A stretch of DNA of 64,000 bases from Paenimyroides baculatum (GTDB lineage: Bacteria > Bacteroidota > Bacteroidia > Flavobacteriales > Flavobacteriaceae), in NCBI RefSeq assembly GCF_008629655.1, contig NZ_VWSG01000005.1, forward strand, positions 124,001 through 188,000, read 5' to 3'. The stretch's first letter is position 1; each line of letters starts with the position of its first letter. This document shows positions 8,681 through 17,077 of the stretch, in pieces. Below the pieces are notes generated by a model, which saw only the letters and a program-made list of their open reading frames with translations, did no database searches and was not told the DNA's origin. A program made the translations under genes and the position numbers.

Positions 8681-10621
8681 ATGATTAAAATAACATTACC
8701 AGATGGTTCGGTGCGCGAATACGCTTCAGGCGTAACTCCGCACGATGTCGCTTTAAGTATAAGCGAAGGTTTAGCACGTAACGTAATTTCAGCAAACTTT
8801 AACGGTACAACCGTTGAAACGACTACGACTTTAACCACCGATGGTAGCTTAACGTTATATATTTGGAACGATGCCGAAGGTAAAAAAGCATTCTGGCACT
8901 CAACTTCTCACGTAATGGCGCAGGCTTTGCAAGAAATGTATCCGGGTATTAAATTAACTATTGGACCAGCAATTGAAAATGGTTTTTATTACGATGTTGA
9001 TTTTGGAGAGAACAAAATATCAGAAAACGATTTCAAGGCGATTGAAGATAGAATTTTAGCAATTTCTAAAGAAAAGCACGAATTTAAAATGCGATCTGCA
9101 ACAAAAGCAGAAGCTTTGGAATTATATAAGGATAACGAATACAAAACCGAATTAATTCAGAATTTAGAAGACGGAACTATTAGTTTCTGCGACCACGCTA
9201 CGTTTACAGATTTATGTCGTGGTGGGCACATTCCAAATACCGGAATTATAAAAGCTGCAAAAATTCTTTCTGTTGCGGGCGCTTACTGGCGTGGCGACGA
9301 AAAAAACAAGCAGTTAACACGCGTGTACGGTATATCGTTCCCTAAACAAAAAGATCTTACCGAATATTTAGAAATGATCGAAGAAGCAAAACGCCGCGAT
9401 CACCGTAAATTAGGTAAAGAATTAGAATTGTTTACTTTCTCTCAAAAAGTAGGTCAAGGTTTACCGTTATGGTTGCCAAAAGGTGCCGCTTTACGTGACA
9501 GATTAGAACAATTTTTAAAGAAAGCACAGAAAAAAGCAGGTTACGAGCAAGTTGTAACGCCACATATAGGTCATAAAGAATTGTATGTAACATCAGGTCA
9601 CTATGCAAAGTATGGTGCAGATAGTTTCCAGCCAATTCATACACCTGTTGAAGGAGAAGAATATTTATTAAAACCAATGAACTGTCCGCACCACTGCGAA
9701 ATTTACAACGCAAAGCCTTGGTCGTACAAAGATTTGCCAAAACGTTATGCAGAATTTGGAACGGTTTATCGTTACGAACAATCGGGCGAATTACACGGAT
9801 TAACGCGTGTTCGTTGTTTTACTCAAGACGATGCGCATATTTTCTGTACACCGGATCAGTTAGATGAAGAATTCAAAAAAGTAATCGATTTGGTACTTTA
9901 TGTATTCGGATCATTAGGTTTTGATAATTTCACAGCACAAGTTTCTGTTCGCGATTTAGACAAACCAGAAAAATATATCGGATCGGTTGAAAACTGGGAA
10001 AAAGCAGAAAATGCCATTATTAGTGCAGCAAAAGATAAAGGATTGAACTATGTAGTAGAATCTGGTGAAGCGGCATTTTACGGTCCTAAATTAGATTTCA
10101 TGGTGAAAGATGCTTTAGGTCGCCGCTGGCAGTTAGGAACCATTCAGGTAGATTACAATTTACCGGAACGTTTTGAATTGACTTATAAAGGATCTGACGA
10201 TAAAATGCACCGCCCTGTTATGATTCACCGTGCACCTTTTGGTTCAATGGAACGTTTCATAGCTATTTTATTAGAAAATACAGGTGGTCATTTCCCGTTA
10301 TGGTTAATGCCCGAACAAGTTATTATCCTGTCTTTGAGCGAGAAATACGAAAAATATGCTAAAAAAGTTTTAGATTTGTTAGAAAATCACGAAATTCGCG
10401 CCAAGCTTGATGATCGAAACGAAACAATAGGCAAAAAAATTCGTGAAGCAGAATTGCAAAAGTATCCGTTTATGCTGATTATTGGTGAGGATGAAGAGAA
10501 CAATGCAACCGTTTCTGTACGTAAACAAGGAGAATCAGGAAAATCGAACACTTCTATGAAAATTGAAGAATTTGTATCTTTAATAGAAGAAGAAGTTAGT
10601 AAAACAATAAAACAATTTTAG
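8681..10621 (+). CDS. thrS: Threonyl-tRNA synthetase
   Basis: Charges tRNA-Thr in the cytoplasm. The 646-residue protein shows, in order, the TGS domain ([20 protein letters not shown], residues 1-61), the editing domain with [12 protein letters not shown] (HxxxH), [19 protein letters not shown], the class II catalytic core (motif 2 [27 protein letters not shown]; motif 3 [13 protein letters not shown]) and the anticodon-binding domain ([20 protein letters not shown]). I use ATG 8681; a GTG at 8660 would fall just behind the -7 element. It heads an operon with infC, rpmI and rplT, the same order as in many bacteria. Confidence 0.97.
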   Translation: MIKITLPDGSVREYASGVTPHDVALSISEGLARNVISANFNGTTVETTTTLTTDGSLTLYIWNDAEGKKAFWHSTSHVMAQALQEMYPGIKLTIGPAIENGFYYDVDFGENKISENDFKAIEDRILAISKEKHEFKMRSATKAEALELYKDNEYKTELIQNLEDGTISFCDHATFTDLCRGGHIPNTGIIKAAKILSVAGAYWRGDEKNKQLTRVYGISFPKQKDLTEYLEMIEEAKRRDHRKLGKELELFTFSQKVGQGLPLWLPKGAALRDRLEQFLKKAQKKAGYEQVVTPHIGHKELYVTSGHYAKYGADSFQPIHTPVEGEEYLLKPMNCPHHCEIYNAKPWSYKDLPKRYAEFGTVYRYEQSGELHGLTRVRCFTQDDAHIFCTPDQLDEEFKKVIDLVLYVFGSLGFDNFTAQVSVRDLDKPEKYIGSVENWEKAENAIISAAKDKGLNYVVESGEAAFYGPKLDFMVKDALGRRWQLGTIQVDYNLPERFELTYKGSDDKMHRPVMIHRAPFGSMERFIAILLENTGGHFPLWLMPEQVIILSLSEKYEKYAKKVLDLLENHEIRAKLDDRNETIGKKIREAELQKYPFMLIIGEDEENNATVSVRKQGESGKSNTSMKIEEFVSLIEEEVSKTIKQF

Positions 10622-10650
10622 TTAAACCGCTTTAATAAGCATAAAATCAT

Positions 10651-11211
10651 ATTACCATAGCAGTACATAACAGAAGAGGCTTTAGACCTCTTGAGAAAAA
10701 AGAAGATGCACACAGAATAAACGATAAAATCCGTGTGCCGGAAGTTCGTTTAGTAGGCGATAATGTTGAACCAGGTGTTTTTAAAACAACCGAAGCAATG
10801 GCTATGGCCGATGCTCAAGGATTAGATTTGGTAGAGATTTCTCCAAACGCTACGCCGCCGGTTTGTAAAATCATCGATTACAAGAAATTCATCTACGAGC
10901 AAAAAAAGCGCGACAAAATGTTGAAAGCTAAAACTGCTCAAGTTTCTGTTAAGGAGATTCGTTTTGGTCCACAGACAGACGAACATGATTACGAGTTTAA
11001 AAAGAAAAATGCTATGAAATTTCTAAAAGAAGGTTCAAAATTAAAAGCATTCGTATTCTTTAAAGGTCGTTCAATCATTTATAAAGAACAAGGTCAGATT
11101 TTATTGTTGCGTTTAGCACAAGATCTTGAAGAATTTGGTAAAGTAGAAGCTATGCCAATTCTTGAAGGTAAAAGAATGACAATGTATATTGCACCTAAAA
11201 AGAAAAATTAG
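10651..11211 (+). CDS. infC: Translation initiation factor IF-3, apparent AUU (or AUA) start
   Basis: Binds the 30S subunit and enforces start-codon fidelity. The reading frame is homologous to IF-3 well before the first conventional start (GTG at 10735): upstream codons read [29 protein letters not shown], the standard flavobacterial N-terminus. The frame is closed by TAA at 10642-10644, and between that and the homology there is no ATG, GTG or TTG. ATT at 10651 or ATA at 10657 is the only sensible start. IF-3 genes elsewhere use AUU so that IF-3 represses its own translation. The rest ([53 protein letters not shown]) is canonical. The 186 residues include both N- and C-domains. Confidence 0.9.
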   Translation: MTIAVHNRRGFRPLEKKEDAHRINDKIRVPEVRLVGDNVEPGVFKTTEAMAMADAQGLDLVEISPNATPPVCKIIDYKKFIYEQKKRDKMLKAKTAQVSVKEIRFGPQTDEHDYEFKKKNAMKFLKEGSKLKAFVFFKGRSIIYKEQGQILLLRLAQDLEEFGKVEAMPILEGKRMTMYIAPKKKN

Positions 11212-11219
11212 TATTTTTG
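11189..11219 (+). promoter_or_regulatory. Internal promoter for rpmI-rplT
   Basis: TTG at 11189-11191, a 20-base spacer, then TATTTTTG at 11212-11219, an excellent Bacteroidota promoter match. It overlaps the end of infC and points at rpmI, so the two ribosomal protein genes could be transcribed separately from thrS-infC. Confidence 0.6.
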
Positions 11220-11261
11220 CAAAATATTGTTAAGTAAGATAACATAAATACCTAGGAACAA

Positions 11262-11459
11262 ATGCCTAAAATGAAAACTAAATCTAGTGCCAAAAAACGT
11301 TTTACCGTTACTGGTTCTGGAAAGATCAAAAGAAAACACGCTTTTAAAAGCCACATCTTAACAAAGAAGTCTAAAAAGCGTAAATTAGCTTTAACTCACT
11401 CTGGTTTAGTACATAAAGCAGACGAAAGAAGCATCAAAGAACAATTAAGAATAATGTAA
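11262..11459 (+). CDS. rpmI: 50S ribosomal protein L35
   Basis: A small basic ribosomal protein of 65 residues, the usual length, reading [18 protein letters not shown] followed by [22 protein letters not shown]. It sits between infC and rplT as in most bacteria. In Bacteroidota there is no Shine-Dalgarno to choose the start; the ATG here begins exactly at the conserved N-terminus. Confidence 0.97.
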   Translation: MPKMKTKSSAKKRFTVTGSGKIKRKHAFKSHILTKKSKKRKLALTHSGLVHKADERSIKEQLRIM

Positions 11460-11488
11460 TCGTTCTTTCGGTTAAAACAATTTAATAA

Positions 11489-11556
11489 CCCTGGAGTGGG
11501 CTGATCATTAAAAATTTCGATCAAAAGCGATGTGTTTTGCATCCGCCCTACTACAA
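11489..11556 (+). ncRNA. Candidate structured mRNA leader (possible L20 binding site) before rplT
   Basis: The 113-base gap between rpmI and rplT can fold as a three-way junction. P1 is GTGGGC (11496-11501) with GCCC-TAC (11545-11551, one bulge). P2 is TGATC (11502-11506) with GATCA (11519-11523). P3 is GATG (11529-11532) with CATC (11540-11543). The helices abut without gaps at P1/P2. L20 is known to repress rpmI-rplT by binding mRNA that mimics 23S rRNA in other phyla. The fold was found by eye and the L20 role is inferred. Confidence 0.5.
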
Positions 11557-11572
11557 AAAAAATTTAAGAATT

Positions 11573-11917
11573 ATGCCAAGAGCAAACAATGCAGTAGCAT
11601 CAAGAGCAAGAAGAAAAAGAATTTTGAAGCAAGCCAAAGGTTTCTTCGGAAGACGTAAAAACGTTTGGACAGTAGCTAAAAACGCGGTAGAGAAAGCAAT
11701 GTCTTACGCTTACCGTGACAGAAAACAAAAGAAAAGAAATTTCCGTGCGTTATGGATTATGCGTATTAACGCTGGTGCGCGTTTACACGGAATGTCTTAT
11801 TCTCAATTCATGGGAAAAATCAAAGCTAACAACATCGAATTAAACCGTAAGGTTTTAGCAGATTTAGCAATGAATCACCAAGAAGCTTTCACAGCTATCG
11901 TTAATAAAATTAAATAA
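11573..11917 (+). CDS. rplT: 50S ribosomal protein L20
   Basis: A 114-residue basic rRNA-binding assembly protein, beginning [18 protein letters not shown], then [27 protein letters not shown] and [16 protein letters not shown], all canonical. An in-frame ATG 36 bases earlier (11537) would add residues that do not belong to L20 and would invade the structured leader, so ATG 11573 is used. It is the last gene of the operon and is followed by a strong terminator. Confidence 0.97.
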   Translation: MPRANNAVASRARRKRILKQAKGFFGRRKNVWTVAKNAVEKAMSYAYRDRKQKKRNFRALWIMRINAGARLHGMSYSQFMGKIKANNIELNRKVLADLAMNHQEAFTAIVNKIK

Positions 11918-11953
11918 ACGTTTGTAAAACCCCGTTTATCTTACTTACATATA

Positions 11954-11984
11954 GAAAAAACCTGCTTTACGGCAGGTTTTTTTG
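11954..11984 (+). terminator. Terminator of the thrS-rplT operon
   Basis: AACCTGC/GCAGGTT stem around a short loop followed by a run of seven T. It lies 40 bases after the rplT stop. Confidence 0.9.
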
Positions 11985-12027
11985 TTTATATCTCAACATT
12001 GAATTTATATCAAACAGAAAGATTTAA

Positions 12028-12035
12028 TATATTTG
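12028..12035 (+). promoter_or_regulatory. dapD promoter -7 element
   Basis: TATATTTG, an exact TAnnTTTG match, ends 18 bases before the dapD ATG. The nearest TTG lies 26 bases upstream, longer than usual. Confidence 0.5.
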
Positions 12036-12053
12036 TAAAAATAAAAAATCAGC

Positions 12054-12869
12054 ATGCAAGAATTAAAAAAAATTATAGAGCAAGCTTGGGAAAACAGAGA
12101 ATTGTTACAACAAGAAGCTACACAAAATACCATTAGAAAAGTTATCGATTTAATTGATAACGGACAATTACGAACTGCAGAACCTGTTGATGGCGGTTGG
12201 CAAATTAACGAATGGGTTAAAAAAGCAGTGGTTATGTACTTCCCTATTCAAAAAATGGAAACATTAGAAGCAGGAATTTTTGAATACCACGATAAAATGC
12301 CATTAAAACGTAATTATGCCGAAAAAGGGATTCGCGTAGTTCCTAATGCAGTTGCGCGTCATGGTGCTTATATTTCTGCAGGTGTTATTTTAATGCCATC
12401 GTATGTAAATATTGGTGCGTATGTTGATGAAGGTACTATGGTTGATACTTGGGCTACTGTTGGATCTTGTGCACAAATTGGCAAAAACGTACATTTATCA
12501 GGTGGTGTTGGTATTGGTGGTGTTTTAGAACCTTTACAGGCTGCTCCAGTTATTATTGAAGATAATGCTTTTATAGGATCGCGTTGTATTGTTGTAGAAG
12601 GCGTTCGCGTGGGTAAAGAAGCTGTTTTGGGTGCAAATGTATGCTTGACTGCTTCAACCAAAATTATTGATGTTACAGGCGAAACTCCTGTAGAAATTAA
12701 AGGATATGTTCCAGAGCGTTCTGTTGTAATTCCAGGATCTTACACTAAAAAGTTTCCTGCAGGAGAATTTCAGGTTCCTTGCGCATTAATCATTGGAAAA
12801 CGTAAAGAAAGTACCGATAAAAAAACTTCTTTAAACGATGCGCTACGTGAGCATAATGTAGCCGTTTAA
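12054..12869 (+). CDS. dapD: 2,3,4,5-tetrahydropyridine-2,6-dicarboxylate N-succinyltransferase
   Basis: Cytoplasmic enzyme of lysine and diaminopimelate synthesis by the succinylase route; it transfers succinyl from succinyl-CoA to tetrahydrodipicolinate. The 271-residue length and landmarks are standard: an all-helical N-terminal domain (residues 1-100), then a left-handed beta-helix of hexapeptide repeats (YISAGVILMPSYVNIGAYVDEGTMVDTWATVGSCAQIG, VHLSGGVGIGGVLEPLQAAPVIIEDNAFIGSRC) and the C-terminal strand region VPCALIIGKR. It is monocistronic with its own promoter element and terminator. Confidence 0.96.
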   Translation: MQELKKIIEQAWENRELLQQEATQNTIRKVIDLIDNGQLRTAEPVDGGWQINEWVKKAVVMYFPIQKMETLEAGIFEYHDKMPLKRNYAEKGIRVVPNAVARHGAYISAGVILMPSYVNIGAYVDEGTMVDTWATVGSCAQIGKNVHLSGGVGIGGVLEPLQAAPVIIEDNAFIGSRCIVVEGVRVGKEAVLGANVCLTASTKIIDVTGETPVEIKGYVPERSVVIPGSYTKKFPAGEFQVPCALIIGKRKESTDKKTSLNDALREHNVAV

Positions 12870-12889
12870 TTAAAAATCAAATATAGCAT

Positions 12890-12921
12890 CAAAGCAGTAA
12901 TTATTTAGTTACTGCTTTTTT
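12890..12921 (+). terminator. dapD terminator
   Basis: Perfect 10-bp stem AAAGCAGTAA/TTACTGCTTT with an 8-base loop and a T run, 20 bases after the dapD stop. Confidence 0.9.
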
Positions 12922-12975
12922 AATGATCTAACGAAGTCTGATTTATAGTTTCTCTTTTATTGTGTAAATATTTCA

Positions 12976-12983
12976 TACATTTG
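12976..12983 (+). promoter_or_regulatory. Candidate -7 promoter element of the Cys-motif protein gene
   Basis: TACATTTG, a full TAnnTTTG match, 79 bases before the ATG at 13062. The nearest TTG is only 13 bases upstream, so the -33 element is uncertain. Confidence 0.45.
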
Positions 12984-13061
12984 CAAATAATTACAACTTA
13001 AACAAAGAACTACAGAAAGAACTTTCGTTATAAGTGAGTTAAAACACGAAAAATTCAATAT

Positions 13062-13568
13062 ATGACATTTCAAATTTGTTCTTGCAAAGGTTTAGATTCT
13101 AACTGTAAAATGTGCTTTGGAAGCGGTTATGTAAAATCCCTAACCGCAGATAAATCTTCGAATCAAAAAGATAAGAAATCGGTTGAAAAAAAGAAATTGA
13201 AAAGCGTTTCTGAACTGCCTTTAAATATTGATTCTTTAGGTAAACCAGAACTTATAAGTATTACAACAGAAGTAATTGCACTTTTAGATTTTAAATCTAA
13301 AAAACAAATGCAAATACTAAATTCAATTCCATTCAGCTCAAACACCTTCAGAAGAGATTTTAAAGAAAAATTTGCTAATTTAAAAGATCTTGAAGACGAA
13401 AAAATACTTTTAAGAGACAAACTTACAGCTATTGAAAAAGAATTGGTTGCACAAAAAATATCAGGAAATTTTAGGTTTAAACACTACTTGTCTGATATAG
13501 AAATTGATGTAGATTCTAACAGACAGCTTAAAGAATTAATTAAAGAATACAAAAGATTGAAAAATTAA
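13062..13568 (+). CDS. Hypothetical protein with N-terminal Cys-rich (DnaJ-like) motif
   Basis: I do not recognise this 168-residue protein. Its N-terminus has CSCKGLDSNCKMCFGSGYV, four to five cysteines arranged CxC-x7-CxxC with GxG, resembling half of a DnaJ-type zinc-binding repeat and suggesting one metal site. A Lys/Ser-rich linker (residues about 30-55) follows, then a helical, charged C-terminal half (LKDLEDEKILLRDKLTAIEKELVAQK, likely coiled coil). No signal peptide or membrane segment. It stands alone between dapD and acs, with its own promoter element and a terminator. A role in protein or nucleic acid binding would be a guess. Confidence 0.75.
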   Translation: MTFQICSCKGLDSNCKMCFGSGYVKSLTADKSSNQKDKKSVEKKKLKSVSELPLNIDSLGKPELISITTEVIALLDFKSKKQMQILNSIPFSSNTFRRDFKEKFANLKDLEDEKILLRDKLTAIEKELVAQKISGNFRFKHYLSDIEIDVDSNRQLKELIKEYKRLKN

Positions 13569-13597
13569 AATTGGCTTTTAAGCAATTTTTTTAAATA

Positions 13598-13640
13598 AGA
13601 AAAATCCCTTTAAAATATTTTAAAGGGATTTTTGTTTTTT
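13598..13640. terminator. Bidirectional terminator between the Cys-motif gene and acs
   Basis: A long perfect inverted repeat (AAAAATCCCTTTAAAA at 13600-13615 and its complement at 13618-13633) with T runs in both directions. It sits between two convergent genes and can end both transcripts. Confidence 0.85.
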
Positions 13641-13644
13641 TAGG

Positions 13645-15552
13645 TTACAATCTATTTTCTATAATTGATGAAACCACTTCGGGATTTATCATTGTTGATG
13701 TATCGCCAAAATTATCTAACTGATTTAATGCAATGGATCTTAAAACGCGACGTAATATTTTACCCGAACGTGTTTTAGGCAAATCGTCTACAAACTGAAT
13801 TTTATCTAGTTTACCGATTGGTCCGTAATGATCTGCGATCAACTGGTTTATTTCTTTCTTTAAATTATCACGGTCACGCGTGCTTCCTTCTTTCTTTAAT
13901 GAAATAAAACCGTACAACGCATTTCCTTTAATATCGTGTGGAAAACCTACCACTGCAGATTCTGCCACAGCCGGATGGTGGTTAATGGCATCTTCAATAG
14001 GTGCTGTTCCAAGATTATGACCTGAAACAATTACCACATCATCTGCACGACCTGTAATTCTATAATAGCCAACTTCATCACGTAAAGCATTATCGCCTGT
14101 GAAATAAGTTCCCGGAAAATCAGAGAAATAGGTTTTTACAAAACGTTCATGATCGCCCCAAATAGTTCGTGCAATTGACGGCCACGGAAATTTAACGCAT
14201 AAACTTCCCATAACTTGGTTTCCTAAAATTTCGTTGTTTTTTTCATCCATTAAAACCGTTTGTATTCCCGGTAATGGTAAAGTTGCGTAAGTTGGTTTTG
14301 TCGGTGTAATGCATGCCAACGGAGAAATCATGATCGATCCTGTTTCTGTCTGCCACCAAGTATCCACGATCGGGCAACGTTTTTTTCCAATAAAATCATT
14401 AAACCAATGCCAAGCTTCTTCATTAATCGGCTCGCCTACCGAACCTAAAACTCGTAACGAAGTTAGATTGTGCGATGCCACGTACGAATAATCGTTTGTC
14501 ATTAAAGATCGAATGGCTGTTGGTGCGGTGTAAAAATGCGTAACCTGATATTTATCGATAATATCCCAATAACGTGATGGGTTTGGATACGTTGGAATTC
14601 CTTCAAAAATCACAGTTGTTGCACCGTTTAGTAATGCGCCGTATAAGATGTACGAATGTCCGGTAATCCAACCTAAATCGGCAGTACACCAGAAAATATC
14701 TCCTTCTTTATAATCGAATACATTTTGAAAAGTATATGCCGTTTGAATCATGTAACCTGCAGTTGAATGCACCATTCCTTTAGGTTTTCCTGTTGATCCT
14801 GAAGTATATAAAATAAACAACGGTTCTTCGGAATCCATGATTTCAGCGATGTTCGATGCTTCAGCAGCTTCATACAATTCATCAAACCAAACATCTATTT
14901 TATTATTAAAAGACACCGGTTCGTTTGTGCGTTTTACAACCAAAACTTTTTCAACCGATGTTAACCCTTCAATCGCTTTATCTACAACTTCTTTGGTTTT
15001 GATTGTTTTTTCGCCACGGAAACCTCCGTCTGAAGTTACAATAACTTTTGCACCGCAATCTTCTACACGAGAACGAATAGCAGCATCGGAAAATCCAGCA
15101 AAAATAACCGAATGTATCGCTCCTATTCTTGCACAAGCCAGCATTGTTACAGCTAATTCAGGAATCATTGGCAGATAAATGCACACACGATCTCCTTTTT
15201 TAACTCCTAACGATTTTAATACATTTGCTGTTTTTGAAACTCTGGTGTACAGTTCGTTATAGCTGATATGCTGTGGTTCTTCGGAAGGATTGTTCGGTTC
15301 AAAAATAATTGCCGTTTTTTCGCCACGTTTGGATAAATGTCTGTCGATACAATTTTTAGTTATATTCAATTTTCCGTTTAAAAACCATTTAATATCGCCT
15401 TTACCCATATCAAACTCAAAAACTTTATCCCAAGCCTGATACCAGATAAAATTTTCTTCAGCAATTTTGCCCCAGAATTTACGTGGTTCGCGAACTGATT
15501 TTTTATAATGTTTAAAGTACTGCTCTAAATCGGCAATTTTATAGTAACTCAT
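13645..15552 (-). CDS. acs: Acetyl-CoA synthetase (AMP-forming)
   Basis: Activates acetate to acetyl-CoA through acetyl-AMP in the cytoplasm. A 635-residue ANL-superfamily enzyme: the ACAS N-terminal region (YYKIADLEQYFKHYKKSVREPRKFWGKIAEENFIWYQAWDKV), the P-loop-like YTSGSTGKPKGMVHSTAG, WWQTETGS, TGDNALRDEVGYYRITGRADDVV hinge, and the C-terminal PKTRSGKILRR carrying the catalytic lysine that is acetylated in other bacteria. The length is that of Acs. It is monocistronic, closed by the shared convergent terminator. Confidence 0.95.
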   Translation of the reverse strand: MSYYKIADLEQYFKHYKKSVREPRKFWGKIAEENFIWYQAWDKVFEFDMGKGDIKWFLNGKLNITKNCIDRHLSKRGEKTAIIFEPNNPSEEPQHISYNELYTRVSKTANVLKSLGVKKGDRVCIYLPMIPELAVTMLACARIGAIHSVIFAGFSDAAIRSRVEDCGAKVIVTSDGGFRGEKTIKTKEVVDKAIEGLTSVEKVLVVKRTNEPVSFNNKIDVWFDELYEAAEASNIAEIMDSEEPLFILYTSGSTGKPKGMVHSTAGYMIQTAYTFQNVFDYKEGDIFWCTADLGWITGHSYILYGALLNGATTVIFEGIPTYPNPSRYWDIIDKYQVTHFYTAPTAIRSLMTNDYSYVASHNLTSLRVLGSVGEPINEEAWHWFNDFIGKKRCPIVDTWWQTETGSIMISPLACITPTKPTYATLPLPGIQTVLMDEKNNEILGNQVMGSLCVKFPWPSIARTIWGDHERFVKTYFSDFPGTYFTGDNALRDEVGYYRITGRADDVVIVSGHNLGTAPIEDAINHHPAVAESAVVGFPHDIKGNALYGFISLKKEGSTRDRDNLKKEINQLIADHYGPIGKLDKIQFVDDLPKTRSGKILRRVLRSIALNQLDNFGDTSTMINPEVVSSIIENRL

Positions 15553-15583
15553 GCTAGTATTCTTATATAGGGTACTAAATTTA

Positions 15584-15620
15584 ATAAAAAAAGGAATATC
15601 TAAAAAAATATTCCTTGCTT
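15584..15620 (-). terminator. Terminator after the nitronate monooxygenase gene
   Basis: On the minus strand AAGGAATA/TATTCCTT forms the stem, followed by a T run. It lies 25-55 bases after the stop at 15641 and just upstream of acs. Confidence 0.85.
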
Positions 15621-15640
15621 TTTATGGGTTTATTGTGATT

Positions 15641-16579
15641 TTAGAACGAAAAAGTTGTGGCTACCGATTTTTCAAAATCAGCAATTATTTCCTTCATAAC
15701 TTCACTTACCGGTTTAATTTCGTTAATCAAACCTACAATCTGACCAATTTCTAATTCACCGTCTTCCAAATCGCCTTCAAACATACCGCGCTTTGCTCTT
15801 GCTCTACCCAATAATGTTTTTAGATCATCTGTAGTTGCACATTTCCCATAAGCTTCTTGAACTTCGTTAAAAAATTTGTTGCGAATTAAACGTACCGGCG
15901 CCAGTTCTTTTAAGGTAAGATAAGTATCACCTTCTTGTGCATTTACACAGGTATCTTTGAAATTTTGATGAGACGAACTTTCGGTTGTCATTGCAAAACG
16001 AGTTCCCATTTGAACTCCGTCTGCACCCAGAATCATTGCTGCGTGCATAGATTTTCCCGTTGCAATTCCACCAGCAGCAATCAAAGGAATCTGCAAATGC
16101 TGTTTAACCATTGGGATTAAAGTAAGTGTTGTGGTTTCTTCGCGACCATTATGTCCACCGGCTTCAAAACCTTCGGCAACAACGGCATCAACTCCTGCTT
16201 CCTGCGCTTTTAACGCAAATTTTGACGAACTAACCACATGAACCACAGTAATACCTTTTTCTTTTAACCAAGTTGTCCAAGTTTTTGGATTTCCTGCCGA
16301 TGTAAAAACGATTTTAACACCTTCATCTACAATAATATTCATTATTTCTTCGACATTTGGATACAGCATGGGAACATTTACACCAAAAGATTTATCGGTT
16401 GCTTTTTGGCATTTTTGAATATGTTCACGCAAAACTTCAGGATACATGGATCCTGCACCGATTAAACCCAAACCACCTGAATTACTAACCGCTGCTGCCA
16501 ATTTGTAACCGCTGTTCCAAATCATACCGCCTTGAATAATTGGATATTTTATATTGAATAATTGTGTTATTCTGTTCAT
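15641..16579 (-). CDS. Nitronate monooxygenase / 2-nitropropane dioxygenase-family FMN enzyme
   Basis: A TIM-barrel flavoprotein of 312 residues starting MNRITQLFNIKYPIIQGGM. FMN- and substrate-site motifs are visible: AVSNSGGLGLIGAG, VAEGFEAGGHNG, PLIAAGGIATGKS, and ADGVQMGTRFAMT. The family oxidises alkyl nitronates such as propionate-3-nitronate; FabK enoyl-ACP reductases share the fold, but FabK normally has a different N-terminus. I use the ATG at 16579 because a start at 16627 would overlap the preceding lipoprotein gene and adds non-conserved residues. The gene follows that lipoprotein gene by 7 bases, so the two are likely cotranscribed. Confidence 0.85.
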   Translation of the reverse strand: MNRITQLFNIKYPIIQGGMIWNSGYKLAAAVSNSGGLGLIGAGSMYPEVLREHIQKCQKATDKSFGVNVPMLYPNVEEIMNIIVDEGVKIVFTSAGNPKTWTTWLKEKGITVVHVVSSSKFALKAQEAGVDAVVAEGFEAGGHNGREETTTLTLIPMVKQHLQIPLIAAGGIATGKSMHAAMILGADGVQMGTRFAMTTESSSHQNFKDTCVNAQEGDTYLTLKELAPVRLIRNKFFNEVQEAYGKCATTDDLKTLLGRARAKRGMFEGDLEDGELEIGQIVGLINEIKPVSEVMKEIIADFEKSVATTFSF

Positions 16580-16586
16580 AATATTT

Positions 16587-17012
16587 TTAATTAGTGTATT
16601 TAAAATCTTTTTGTCCATCTTGAACAAAAACTTTCGATATTGTACTAAATGGAACTTTGTGTTTAATACCTGAAATAAATCTTGATCTGCTTCCTGTTAA
16701 TGTGTCATTTATAATAACCACCGTATCAAAGTACATCGTGAACTTTTCGCCTTCATTATTTATTAAACGCATTTCTATTGAAGGGGAATTTTGCAGATAA
16801 AATACTGTTCCTTTTTTATCAAAAACCTCCAATGAATCAAGACTCACAGCCATATAAGTTGAATTAAAAAAAATGGAAGCATTATTTAATTTAACACCTC
16901 TTTCTTCTACAGAACTATTCTCTAACTGCGTTTTTAAACTTAAGGGTGTTAGTTCGTAAGTTTTGCAGGAAACAAAAAGTGTTAAAATGTAGAGAGTTAC
17001 TATTTTTTTCAA
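16587..17012 (-). CDS. Small predicted lipoprotein of unknown function
   Basis: A 141-residue protein with a lipoprotein signal: KKIVTLYILTLFVSC, where the Cys would be lipidated. I place the start at TTG 17012, which gives a clean signal peptide with LKK after it. The only upstream ATG, at 17060, lies on the far side of the mnmA terminator hairpin and would add a long hydrophobic leader. The mature part is beta-rich (VSLDSLEVFDKKGTVFYL, KFTMYFDTVVIINDTLTG) with no motif I recognise. It shares a transcript with the nitronate monooxygenase gene 7 bases downstream. Confidence 0.6.
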   Translation of the reverse strand: MKKIVTLYILTLFVSCKTYELTPLSLKTQLENSSVEERGVKLNNASIFFNSTYMAVSLDSLEVFDKKGTVFYLQNSPSIEMRLINNEGEKFTMYFDTVVIINDTLTGSRSRFISGIKHKVPFSTISKVFVQDGQKDFKYTN

Positions 17013-17023
17013 GATATAAAAAT

Positions 17024-17058
17024 TAAAAACCAAACTAAAAAAATTAGTTTGGTTTTGC
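17024..17058 (-). terminator. mnmA terminator
   Basis: A 13-bp inverted repeat, AAAACCAAACTAA (17026-17038) with TTAGTTTGGTTTT (17044-17056), beginning 20 bases after the mnmA stop on the minus strand, with a T run. Confidence 0.85.
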
Positions 17059-17077
17059 AATTATAATTTCAATTTTA

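Noticed and set aside
10735..11211. infC starting at GTG 10735
   Set aside because: It would delete the conserved N-terminal segment [21 protein letters not shown], which is encoded in frame upstream.
11537..11572. Longer rplT starting at ATG 11537
   Set aside because: The extra 12 residues ([11 protein letters not shown]) are not L20-like and sit in the structured spacer.
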